Source: CAZEPJ01 sp964514105
GTDB lineage: Bacteria; Desulfobacterota; Desulfocorpusculales; Desulfocorpusculum
Reading direction: 5' to 3'
Assembly (NCBI GenBank): GCA_964514105.1
Contig: CAZEPJ010000085.1
Span: forward strand, 1-16,838
Length of the DNA stretch: 16,838 bases
Shown piece by piece: positions 7,504-16,168 of the stretch. Below the pieces are notes generated by a model. That model searched no databases. It saw nothing but the letters and a program-made list of their open reading frames with translations, and was not told the origin of the DNA. Within the stretch, counting starts at the first letter, position 1, and every line of letters starts with the position of its first letter. The position numbers were made by a program, and so were the translations under genes.

Positions 7504-7908
7504 CTAGAGACCCTCGTCCTCGTACACGTTGGCGATGCAGCACAGGAAGGTGGCCTTCTCCGTCTCGCTCATGTTCACCATGCTGTGAGGCTCCATGCTC
7601 GGCACGTAGATGTAGTCGTTGGGCCCCACGACCCTCTCCATGACGACCTGGTCGGTCTTTGGATCGTGGCACATGCAGCGGATCTGGCCACTCATGATGT
7701 ACATGGTCTGGTGGTAGAAGTGATTGTGGATGGGGATCTCCCCCTGGGGTCCCATGGTGAAGAACCGGAGGCCGTAGTCGGGGGCGTCCTTTGGTCCGGC
7801 CTGGGACAGCCAGCGGATCCAGACGTCCCTCACGGGAAGCTTCTTCCCCTTGTACGGAAAGGTCTCGATCTTGGTGTCCTTCCTGTCCTCGACGTTGACG
7901 ACTTCCAT
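7504..7908 (-). CDS. Small cupin-domain protein
   Basis: A single-domain cupin of 134 residues. Motif 1 is G56...H61-N-H63-x3-Q67-x6-G74 and motif 2 is G95...P103...H108-x3-N112, with spacing exactly that of the cupin consensus. The metal ligands would be H61, H63 and H108. The usual Glu of motif 1 is Gln (Q67), which may change the metal or leave a binding or isomerase role. The ATG at 7908 has an AAAGGAGGA ribosome site. It lies between the GntR regulator (34 bp upstream) and the aminotransferase (55 bp downstream). It probably acts on, or senses, the same metabolite in the cytoplasm; no signal peptide is seen. Substrate unknown. Confidence 0.88.
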   Translation of the reverse strand: MEVVNVEDRKDTKIETFPYKGKKLPVRDVWIRWLSQAGPKDAPDYGLRFFTMGPQGEIPIHNHFYHQTMYIMSGQIRCMCHDPKTDQVVMERVVGPNDYIYVPSMEPHSMVNMSETEKATFLCCIANVYEDEGL

Positions 7909-7942
7909 ACGTCCTCCTTTTGGGCTCAGGCGTCTTCTCCCG

Positions 7943-8587
7943 TTACAGGAGCTGCATCTTGATGCGGTCGATGAAATACTGCACGTGCGCCTCCACCAGC
8001 CTCGCGGCTCGCTCCCCGTCCCGCCTGCGCAGGGCGTCGTGGATCGCCCGCAGCTGCCCCACGATGTCCCCCACCGGGATCATCTCGCTCAAGGAGGAGC
8101 CCCACAGGCGGGCGCAGCGGCTGTGAAGGTTCTCCAGGAATTCCTGAAGGATGCGGTTTTGCGCGGCCCGATGGATGATCTGGTGAAAGCGGGCGTCAAT
8201 CTCGATGAGGGCGCGATGTCCACCCCCCTGCAGAAGGCCGTCGGCCTCCCCGATGATCGCCTTGAGCTCATCGAGCTTGTCCGCGGTGATCCGCCGTGCG
8301 GCCAGGGCCCCGGCCAACGCCTCGAGCTTGATCTTCACCTCGAAGGCGCAGCGGATCTCGTTGATGTCGATGGCCGCCACGTACGTCCCGAAACGCGGGA
8401 TGACCGTCACCAGCTTCAACTCCTCCAGCTTGCGGATGGCCTCCCGAAGCGGGGTCCGACTCACCCCGAATTCCTGGCAAAGATCCTTCTCCGAGAGGCC
8501 CGCCTCGGGGGGGTAGTCCATGTACACGATCCGATCCCTCAGGGTCTCGAAGATCCTGTCACGCAGGGCCTCTTTGACGTAAACCAT
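7943..8587 (-). CDS. GntR family transcriptional regulator with FCD ligand-binding domain (FadR subfamily)
   Basis: A 214-residue repressor/activator. The N-terminal winged helix-turn-helix (about residues 5-70) includes GLSEKDLCQEFGVSRTPLRE and the wing PRFGTYVA. The all-helical FCD domain follows, with IDARFHQIIH and the late RAIHDALRRRDGERA block supplying the D/H residues that usually bind a metal and an organic acid. I start it at ATG 8587 rather than at 8671, because the upstream part covers the AT-rich promoter and does not resemble protein. As first gene of a regulator-cupin-aminotransferase operon it most likely controls this operon and itself, released by a pathway acid. The ligand is not predictable. 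Confidence 0.92.
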   Translation of the reverse strand: MVYVKEALRDRIFETLRDRIVYMDYPPEAGLSEKDLCQEFGVSRTPLREAIRKLEELKLVTVIPRFGTYVAAIDINEIRCAFEVKIKLEALAGALAARRITADKLDELKAIIGEADGLLQGGGHRALIEIDARFHQIIHRAAQNRILQEFLENLHSRCARLWGSSLSEMIPVGDIVGQLRAIHDALRRRDGERAARLVEAHVQYFIDRIKMQLL

Positions 8588-8600
8588 TGTTATTCCAATG
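8585..8600 (-). promoter_or_regulatory. Operator-like dyad at the gntR start
   Basis: In RNA sense CATTG-gaataa-CAATG is a perfect 5-bp dyad spaced by 6 bp. It runs from the predicted transcription start to the ATG. GntR proteins bind short dyads of this size, so autoregulation is plausible. The arms are short and the site could be chance. Confidence 0.35.
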
Positions 8601-8605
8601 ATATT

Positions 8606-8633
8606 TTTATAGTATTTCTTGTAAATGTCACAA
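8606..8633 (-). promoter_or_regulatory. Sigma70-like promoter for gntR-cupin-aminotransferase
   Basis: On the minus strand, TTGTGA (8628-8633) and TATAAA (8606-8611) lie 16 bp apart in a sharply AT-rich island within GC-rich DNA. The predicted start is near 8599, leaving a leader of about 12 nt before the ATG at 8587. Confidence 0.6.
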
Positions 8634-8701
8634 ATCCCGCTCTTGTTACCATCGGAGAACGTCCATGTCAAGGAAAAACTCCCCGCGGCGCGGATTGCCT
8701 C

Positions 8702-8729
8702 TTGAAAGACCCGAGGGGCGGCGTACTCT
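8702..8729 (+). promoter_or_regulatory. Possible promoter for the plus-strand gene pair
   Basis: TTGAAA (8702-8707) and TACTCT (8724-8729) are 16 bp apart, about 50 bp before the start codon at 8778. The -35 is good and the -10 is weak. It would diverge from the gntR promoter. Confidence 0.35.
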
Positions 8730-8777
8730 CACAGTATGGTTTGGGTCCAATCGAGTCTCTTGACGGGGGTGAGATCC

Positions 8778-9224
8778 ATGAACGCGCGCACAAGCCATCA
8801 CCTGCGGCTGCAGGAGTATTGCGACTGCTACCTGGAGACGGACTTCAAGAAGGAATTGGATGCCATCGGCAAGTGGGGCGTATCCGCCGACGTCACCGGG
8901 GATCCCCAGGAGGTGGCCCTCAAGTTCCTCGGGCTTGCCATTCTGTACGGAATGAAGGAGAATGCCGGGAGGATTTCCCTGAGCAAAGGCGAGGGTGGCG
9001 TGCAGTTCAACGTGGAGGCCGCAGGCAAGTACAGGCTGCCGGCCCCGTCGGAAGCGCTGGTGGATCAGGCCTTCAAAGCCATGCGGTCCATCACCCACCT
9101 GGAGGGCGAACCGGCCAGCGAACCGCTCTCCCTGGGGTTGAGAAACGACCGGCTGGAGCTGGGGATCGGGTTCGACAGAGCGGGAGGGCGGGAGGTCCTC
9201 ACCATTTCCTTTCCCCGAAGTTGA
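8778..9224 (+). CDS. Uncharacterised protein resembling a degenerate stand-alone N2 (T2SSE N-terminal) domain of GspE-type ATPases
   Basis: 148 residues, no signal peptide or membrane segment, and no family that I can name. By eye its layout follows the pre-ATPase half of a GspE T2SSE domain: an ALKFLGLAILYGMKENAGR helix into ISLSKGEGGVQFNVE where GspE has ASDIHIEP then VRLRIDG. Next come LPAPSEALVDQAFKAM (GspE: a P-x-x-hh...RIKAI helix), a G-E-P-x-S segment, and paired strands LELGIGFD and VLTISFP (GspE: VEIRVST, AVLRIFD). The catalytic C-terminal half is absent. It could be a partner or decoy of a secretion or pilus ATPase, but this is inference from fold pattern. The ATG at 8778 follows GGGGGTGAG. 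The next gene, the four-Cys protein, starts 97 bp downstream. Confidence 0.8.
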   Translation: MNARTSHHLRLQEYCDCYLETDFKKELDAIGKWGVSADVTGDPQEVALKFLGLAILYGMKENAGRISLSKGEGGVQFNVEAAGKYRLPAPSEALVDQAFKAMRSITHLEGEPASEPLSLGLRNDRLELGIGFDRAGGREVLTISFPRS

Positions 9225-9239
9225 CCGGCCGCAACAGGC

Positions 9240-9259
9240 TCCCTGCCCGCCGGCAGGGA
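9240..9259 (+). other. Intercistronic hairpin between the two plus-strand genes
   Basis: TCCCTGCC-CGCC-GGCAGGGA is a perfect 8-bp stem with a 4-nt loop, starting 15 bp after the stop of the upstream gene. No T-tract follows, so it is not a standard terminator. It may stabilise or attenuate the transcript. Confidence 0.45.
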
Positions 9260-9321
9260 CCGGATCGACGTCCCTGGGGGCGGCGACCGGACAATCAGCG
9301 AGGAAAAAGGAGGAAGGGCAG

Positions 9322-9507
9322 ATGGCCAGCAAGAAGATGCCGCATTCGGGACACGACAAGCACCTGTGCTACCTTCAGAACGTGGGATATGTGGACGCCC
9401 ACCTGGACGAGTACAAGGAGCTGGTCAAGAAGCCCAAGTTCCTCTGCAAGGGGTGTGGCCGCGCGGCAGCCAGCGACGCCAACCTTTGCAAGCCTGAGAA
9501 GCTCTAG
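9322..9507 (+). CDS. Small four-cysteine protein, putative metal-binding
   Basis: 61 residues with a very strong AGGAGGAAGG ribosome site before ATG 9322. Charged and His-rich at the N terminus, with C16 (HLCYLQNVGY), the knuckle C42-K-G-C45-G and C56 (NLCKPEKL). The four Cys could form one zinc or iron-sulfur site. I recall similar short hypothetical proteins with a CKGCGRAA block in deltaproteobacteria, but no function is known to me. The N-terminal HLCYLQNVG and C-terminal LCKPEKL blocks look like conserved signatures rather than random sequence. It is probably cotranscribed with the gene ending at 9224. A role as a redox or regulatory adaptor would be a guess. Confidence 0.82.
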   Translation: MASKKMPHSGHDKHLCYLQNVGYVDAHLDEYKELVKKPKFLCKGCGRAAASDANLCKPEKL

Positions 9508-9590
9508 CCGCTGCGTTCTCCCGGCGGGTCGGGGGGATGCCTCCATCTTGCGGTAGGACACCCCCCCATCCGCCTTTGCCCACGTCGACC

Positions 9591-9612
9591 GCACCCGGGC
9601 CCCCGGGGGTGC
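9591..9612. terminator. Possible bidirectional GC-rich hairpin between convergent genes
   Basis: GCACCC...GGGTGC forms a 6-bp stem with a G/C-rich inner loop, midway in the 124-bp gap between the convergent plus-strand gene (ends 9507) and the HEAT-repeat gene (ends 9632). No T-tract on either strand, so termination is inferred from position only. Confidence 0.25.
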
Positions 9613-9631
9613 GCAGGACGGCATTCGTCTG

Positions 9632-10246
9632 TCATCCCGTCTCTCCGGCATGGAGAAGGGCCGCAGCCCTTCGGGCAAGGTTCCTCGCCTCCGGGTCGCC
9701 GCAGGTGCCGTACCGGTCCAAGATCTCCTGCGCGCCCAGGGCCTTCAAGAGCGCCGGCCGTTCCCGGGCCAGGCGGCCCACCGCCCACAGGGCCCCTCGC
9801 TGCAAGGGCGGAAACTCCAGGAGGTTTCCCTCTTCCCTCAGGTACGACACCAGGATGGGCGCGAACTCCCGTGCCAATCCCTCGTGCCGGGCCAAGACCT
9901 CTCCCATGGCCTCGGGCGCCCCCCACCCCACGGCGCCGGACTCGTGGTTGAGGCTCCACATGAGGCGTCGCACCACGTCCCGGCCCGCCTCGAGGTCCTC
10001 GTCGGCCAGGCGGGCGGCCAGGGCACCCAGGGCGCGGACCGCCCCCCACTTGACTTCCGGGTCCCCGCTGCACAGGAAGGAGAGCAGGGGAGCAACGGCC
10101 GCCCTGGGCAACACTCCCATCACCGTCGCCGTGTCCGGATCGAAACCGGGGGAGCGGATGAGTTCCCGGAGCCGGGCCCGCAGGGCGGGGCCGGTCAGAC
10201 CCTCTCGTTGACGGCCGCGCCGACCTTTCGCCCCAGTTCCACGCAC
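9632..10246 (-). CDS. HEAT-repeat protein, DVU0298 family
   Basis: About 200 residues of helical repeats: ...LLSFLCSGDPEVKWGAVRALG, then VRRLMWSLNHESGAVGWGAPEAMGEV, then LQRGALWAVGRLARERP and a last GDPEARNLARRAAALL. This matches the HEAT-type family named after Desulfovibrio DVU0298, seen in sulfate reducers; its function is unknown and protein-protein scaffolding is expected. The start is uncertain. Recognisable sequence begins close to the fprA stop (10195-10197), but the frame there has no ATG, GTG or TTG. A GTG at 10246, 10 nt after a GGAGGA site, gives 204 residues and a 52-bp overlap with fprA. A CTG at 10198 touching the fprA stop is the alternative. Translational coupling to fprA is likely. 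Confidence 0.85.
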   Translation of the reverse strand: MRGTGAKGRRGRQREGLTGPALRARLRELIRSPGFDPDTATVMGVLPRAAVAPLLSFLCSGDPEVKWGAVRALGALAARLADEDLEAGRDVVRRLMWSLNHESGAVGWGAPEAMGEVLARHEGLAREFAPILVSYLREEGNLLEFPPLQRGALWAVGRLARERPALLKALGAQEILDRYGTCGDPEARNLARRAAALLHAGETG

Positions 10247-11388
10247 CGGACCAGATCCTCCTCGGTGGGCACGAACCGCACCTTGATACCGGGGTCCACG
10301 ATCTCCACCTTCATCTGCTCCAGACTGTCCAGGACCATCTTCATGCCCTCGCCGCTCCACCCGAAGGAACCGAAGGCCGTGCCGATCTTGCCTGCAGGCT
10401 TCAACCCCCTCAGGTAATGGAGCATGTCTGCCACGCTGGGCAGCATGCCGTTGTTGAGGGTGGGCGACCCGAAGACCAACGCCTTGGCGTCCAGGATCTG
10501 GGTCATGACGTCGCTTCGATGGGTGGCCTTCAGGTCCATGACCTGAACGCTCACCCCTTGCTGGGTCAGGCCGTCTGCAATGGCATCGGCCATCTTCTTG
10601 GTGCTCTGCCACATGGTGTCGTAGACCACCAGGGCCTTCCTCCCGGAAACCTGCCTGCTCCAAGAGTCGTAGGCCTCCAGGATCTTGCCCGGAGCGGATC
10701 GCCAGATGAGCCCATGGTCCGGGGCGATCATGTCGATGGGGAGGTTCATCTCCTTCACGCTGGACAGGAGCTTCTGCACCAGAGGGGAGTACAGCAGCAG
10801 GATATTGGCGTAGTACTTGGCCGCATGGGCCATGAGTTCTCCCGGATCCACCTCGTCCTCGAACCTCTCGCTGGTGGCCCAGTGCTGGCCGAAGGCGTCG
10901 CTGGAGATGAGCAGTCGGTCCTCCTGGAGATAGGAAAACATGCTGTCAGGCCAGTGGAGCATGCGGGTCTCCAGGAAGCGCACCGTGCGCCTTCCCAGGC
11001 TCAAGCTCTGGCCGCTTTCCACCACCTCGTAAGGCCAGTCTTCCCGGTGGTAGTGGTCCAGGAGTGCCTGCTTGCCCCGGGAGGAGCAGATGATCTTCTC
11101 GGGCCTGCAGATCTCGACGATGTCGGGGACGCAGCTCGAGTGGTCCATCTCCACGTGGTTGACCACCAGGTAGTCGACCTTCCCCGGATCGACGACCTGG
11201 GCGATGTGGCGAAGCAGATCGGCCTTGAACGGCCGCTTCACCGTATCGAACAGGGTCACCTTGTCATCCAGGACCAGAAAGGCATTGTACGTGGTTCCCT
11301 TGTACGTCGAATAACCGTGGAAGTCCCGGATGTTCCAGTCCACGGCCCCCACCCAGAAGATGTCCCTCTTCAGCTCCACGTTGTGCAT
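10195..11388 (-). CDS. fprA: Flavodiiron protein (FprA, rubredoxin:oxygen oxidoreductase)
   Basis: A 397-residue cytoplasmic A-type flavoprotein that reduces O2 to water (or NO to N2O). The N-terminal metallo-beta-lactamase-like domain carries a complete diiron site: H78-x-E80-x-D82 (NHVEMDHS), H145 (MLHWPDS), D164 (SSDAFGQH) and H225 (PDHGLIWR). The C-terminal flavodoxin domain has the FMN phosphate loop VVYDTMWQSTKKMA and the FGSPTLNNG and GSFGWSGEG loops. No rubredoxin or flavin-reductase extension is fused, so it is class A and needs a rubredoxin donor; one is encoded at 13766. The ATG at 11388 has a perfect AAGGAGGTGA site. It precedes the overlapping HEAT-repeat gene. It belongs functionally with the PerR operon upstream but is separated by the YyaL-like gene. 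Confidence 0.97.
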   Translation of the reverse strand: MHNVELKRDIFWVGAVDWNIRDFHGYSTYKGTTYNAFLVLDDKVTLFDTVKRPFKADLLRHIAQVVDPGKVDYLVVNHVEMDHSSCVPDIVEICRPEKIICSSRGKQALLDHYHREDWPYEVVESGQSLSLGRRTVRFLETRMLHWPDSMFSYLQEDRLLISSDAFGQHWATSERFEDEVDPGELMAHAAKYYANILLLYSPLVQKLLSSVKEMNLPIDMIAPDHGLIWRSAPGKILEAYDSWSRQVSGRKALVVYDTMWQSTKKMADAIADGLTQQGVSVQVMDLKATHRSDVMTQILDAKALVFGSPTLNNGMLPSVADMLHYLRGLKPAGKIGTAFGSFGWSGEGMKMVLDSLEQMKVEIVDPGIKVRFVPTEEDLVRCVELGRKVGAAVNERV

Positions 11389-11414
11389 CGTTCACCTCCT
11401 TTTCATCGTTCACC
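11386..11414 (-). repeat. 11-bp direct repeat around the fprA start
   Basis: GGTGAACGATG occurs twice, at 11404-11414 and 11386-11396, with 7 bp between (18-bp period). The second copy contains part of the ribosome site and the fprA ATG. The first copy supplies a mimic ATG followed by the real ribosome site. It looks like a short tandem duplication of a translation start. Confidence 0.6.
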
Positions 11415-11507
11415 ATGGCACGAACTGGGAAAACCGCTGCCGGCGTGCGGAAACAGTCGTCGGCATCCCCAGGACGGGAACCGCTCCAGCTCCGACGGCA
11501 CTTTCCA

Positions 11508-13652
<2,145 letters not shown>

Positions 13653-13765
13653 GGCTCTCCTCCGCGCGGCGGGCCTTCGAGTCTCGAGCACCCTGTGCCC
13701 GGCCCACCTCTCATCGAGCTTTCACCTTACAATCTAGCCCGCCGCATCGCCCAGGCAACGCCCCC

Positions 13766-13945
13766 TCAGGCCGCAGGCCCGAAGAACTTCTTTCCGATGC
13801 CGCACAAGGGGCACTTCCAGTGCTCGGGCAAGTCTGCGAACGGCGTTCCCGGAGGGATCTTCCCCTTCTTGTCCCCTCGCTTCGGGTCATAGATGTAACC
13901 ACAGCTGGCCCCCGGGCACTGGTATTTCTGATCGGCTCCTGGCAT
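13766..13945 (-). CDS. rub: Rubredoxin
   Basis: 59 residues, a one-iron electron carrier in the cytoplasm. Two Cys pairs are visible: a CPGASC motif near residue 9, then GYIYDPKRGDKKGKIPPGTPF, and CPLC near residue 45 followed by GKKFF. The first loop has four residues between the Cys (C-x4-C) instead of the usual two, a known variant form (type II rubredoxins, as in D. desulfuricans Rd2). The start is ATG 13945 with GGGGAGGAG; a longer in-frame extension toward 14227 overlaps ferritin antisense-of-frame sequence and is not credible. It would supply electrons to the flavodiiron protein, desulfoferrodoxin and rubrerythrin encoded nearby. It is the last gene of the PerR operon, separated from ferritin by a 120-bp gap with a long hairpin. 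Confidence 0.95.
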   Translation of the reverse strand: MPGADQKYQCPGASCGYIYDPKRGDKKGKIPPGTPFADLPEHWKCPLCGIGKKFFGPAA

Positions 13946-13980
13946 GGAGTCTCCTCCCCTGGCCCACAATCCGTGAAGAG

Positions 13981-14023
13981 GCATGCCCCACACCCCCGCC
14001 ACAGAGGGAGATGTGGGGCATGC
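13981..14023 (-). other. Strong intercistronic hairpin between ferritin and rubredoxin genes
   Basis: Twelve-base perfect arms (GCATGCCCCACA at 13981-13992, TGTGGGGCATGC at 14012-14023) enclose 19 nt that can pair further (CCC with GGG). In RNA sense it is not followed by a U-tract, so it is not a classical intrinsic terminator. It may be a partial terminator, an RNA-stability element setting separate rubredoxin levels, or a protein-binding site. Confidence 0.75.
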
Positions 14024-14064
14024 GGTGGAATTCCCGGCGGGTCGTGGACCCCAACGAACCCGCA

Positions 14065-14589
14065 TCAATCTCCAGGCGCCGCCGCAGGGGCCGGCGCAGT
14101 GAAGGTCCTTCTCCCCAACTCCTGATCGAGCAGGAACAGGCTGGCCGGATGGTCGGCGATGAGCCTGAGCTTCTGAACCACCTCGGCGGCCGAGGCTTCC
14201 TCCTCCACCTGCTCGGTCACGAACCACTGCAGAAAGATGTGGGTGGCGTGATCCCTTTCCTTGAGGGCAAGATCCACGAGGTCGTTGATCCGCGCCGTGA
14301 CCTTCTCCTCGTGTCCCAGGGCGTCCTCAAAGGCCGCCAGAGGCGACGTCCACTGGGTCTCCGGCCCCTTGACGGGCTGGAGTCGGACGCGGCCGCCCCG
14401 CTCGTTGATGAAGTTGAAGAACTTGTCCGCGTGGGTCAGCTCCTCCAGGGCCTGGACCTTCATCCAGTTGGCGAACCCCGGCAGGGTGACGGAGTGGAAG
14501 AACGCGGACATGGACAGGTAGAGATACGAGGAGAACAGCTCCCAGTTGAGCTGTTCGTTCAGGGCCTTCTGCATCTTGCCGCTCAGCAT
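14065..14589 (-). CDS. ftnA: Non-haem ferritin
   Basis: A 174-residue iron-storage ferritin of bacterial FtnA type. All ferroxidase ligands sit at E. coli-like positions: E17, E50, H53, E94 and Q127, with the third-site set E49, E126, E129 and E130 (TEQVEEE). It oxidises Fe(II) and stores it inside a 24-mer, keeping iron from Fenton chemistry. No haem-binding Met pattern was assigned. The Ala/Pro-rich tail APAPAAAPGD is an extension with no clear role. The ATG at 14589 lies 3 bp after the desulfoferrodoxin stop, with a GGAAGG site inside that gene, so translation is probably coupled. Confidence 0.96.
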   Translation of the reverse strand: MLSGKMQKALNEQLNWELFSSYLYLSMSAFFHSVTLPGFANWMKVQALEELTHADKFFNFINERGGRVRLQPVKGPETQWTSPLAAFEDALGHEEKVTARINDLVDLALKERDHATHIFLQWFVTEQVEEEASAAEVVQKLRLIADHPASLFLLDQELGRRTFTAPAPAAAPGD

Positions 14590-14592
14590 GGG

Positions 14593-14967
14593 CTATCCCT
14601 TCCAGAGGCCGTGGAGGTTGCAGTACTCCCGGGCCACAACCCCCCCGTCCGCCACTTGGAAGACCGCCTCCGGGGCGTCTCCGGGCTTGAGGAACTGGCG
14701 GTAGGCCTTGCCGCCGGCCAGGACCTCCACCCACTCGATGTAGTGCTTCTCCTCCATGGGATGGGGCACGCTGCCCACCTTCACCTTGATGCCGCCCGCC
14801 GCCTTCTCCACCACGGGCACGTGCTTCTCCTTGGCCGCGTCCACGGTGTTCTCCTTGTATAGCTTCATGTTCTGGCCGCAGCAGACCAGGGCCCCGACCC
14901 CACCGTGGAGCACTTCCACCATGTTGCCGCACACCTCGCACTTGTAAATCTCGAGCTTCTCTGCCAT
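14593..14967 (-). CDS. dfx: Desulfoferrodoxin (2Fe superoxide reductase)
   Basis: 124 residues. It reduces superoxide to hydrogen peroxide without making O2. The N-terminal desulforedoxin-like centre I is complete (C10, C13, C29, C30). The catalytic centre II ligands are H49, H69, H75, C116 and H119, with the E47-K48-H49 motif conserved, so both iron sites should form. Length and positions match Desulfovibrio desulfoferrodoxin. The ATG at 14967 has a perfect AAGGAGGTGAG site. It follows tpx after a 61-bp gap that holds a 9-bp hairpin, and precedes ferritin by 3 bp. The peroxide it makes is the substrate of rubrerythrin and Tpx in the same operon. Confidence 0.97.
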   Translation of the reverse strand: MAEKLEIYKCEVCGNMVEVLHGGVGALVCCGQNMKLYKENTVDAAKEKHVPVVEKAAGGIKVKVGSVPHPMEEKHYIEWVEVLAGGKAYRQFLKPGDAPEAVFQVADGGVVAREYCNLHGLWKG

Positions 14968-14992
14968 GAACTCACCTCCTTGGGGATTTGGC

Positions 14993-15014
14993 TCGATGAG
15001 ACCCATCTCATCGA
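14993..15014 (-). other. Hairpin/palindrome between tpx and dfx
   Basis: TCGATGAGA-4 nt-TCTCATCGA is a perfect 9-bp dyad, 25 bp before the dfx start and 14 bp after the tpx stop. In RNA sense U residues precede it rather than follow, so it is not a terminator for this operon. It could be an operator for separate dfx control, an RNA-processing site or a pause. Part of the arm (11 bases) recurs at 13709-13719 before the YyaL-like gene. Confidence 0.6.
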
Positions 15015-15028
15015 AAATGGCACGCTGT

Positions 15029-15544
<516 letters not shown>

Positions 15545-15578
15545 GTCTCCCCCTCCCTGTGCCGCACTCGGGGCATGC

Positions 15579-16151
15579 TCAGTAGTTCTCGCCCAAGAGC
15601 TCGTAGTATGCCTTGGGATGGGCACAGGCCGGGCAGGAATCCGGCGCCTCGGGCCCCTCGTGCAGATATCCGCAGTTGCGGCATCGCCAGACCACCTTCT
15701 GATCGCGCTTGAAGACCCGCTCCCTTTCGATATTGGCCGCCAGGGCGCGGTAGCGCTTCTCGTGCTGCTTTTCCGCCACCGACACGGCGTCGAACAGGTT
15801 GCCCACGTCTTGAAAGCCCTCTTTCCTGGCCACCTCGGCAAAGCCCGGGTACAGGCGGGTGTGCTCCTCGTTCTCGCCGGCCGCAGCCGCCAGTAGGTTC
15901 TCCAGTGTGGTCCCCACCTTCCCTGCCGGGAAGCCGGCCATGATCTCCACATCCCCCCCCGGAAGAAAGCTGAAAAACCGCTTGGCGTGCTCCTTCTCCT
16001 GGTTGGCCGTCTCCTCGAAGATCCAGGCGATCTGGTCGTAGCCGTCCTTCCTGGCCTGGCTGGAGAAGTACGTGTACCGGTTGCGGGCCTGGGACTCCCC
16101 CGCAAACGCCTTGAGCAGGTTCTGCTCCGTCTGAGTTCCCTTCAACGCCAT
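15579..16151 (-). CDS. rbr: Rubrerythrin
   Basis: 190 residues, an NADH/rubredoxin-dependent hydrogen peroxide reductase of anaerobes. The four-helix diiron domain shows the ligands E19 (FAGESQARNRY), E53-x-x-H56 (NQEKEHAKR), E-x-x-E in AGENEEHTRLY, and E-x-x-H in VAEKQHEKRY. The C-terminal rubredoxin-like domain has C-x-x-C (CRNCG) and CPAC, with a typical PxAYYEL end. Full-length canonical type. The ATG at 16151 has an AGGAGGG site 17 bp after perR, so it is the first structural gene of the operon. Confidence 0.97.
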   Translation of the reverse strand: MALKGTQTEQNLLKAFAGESQARNRYTYFSSQARKDGYDQIAWIFEETANQEKEHAKRFFSFLPGGDVEIMAGFPAGKVGTTLENLLAAAAGENEEHTRLYPGFAEVARKEGFQDVGNLFDAVSVAEKQHEKRYRALAANIERERVFKRDQKVVWRCRNCGYLHEGPEAPDSCPACAHPKAYYELLGENY

Positions 16152-16168
16152 CGTTTCCCTCCTTTGAT

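Noticed and set aside
13946..14227. N-terminal extension of rubredoxin to an upstream in-frame start
   Set aside because: The extension overlaps ferritin and the large hairpin and is low-complexity. ATG 13945 has a strong ribosome site and gives a standard-sized rubredoxin.
14993..15014. tpx-dfx hairpin as an intrinsic terminator
   Set aside because: In the transcribed direction no U-tract follows, and a strong ribosome site for dfx comes right after it.
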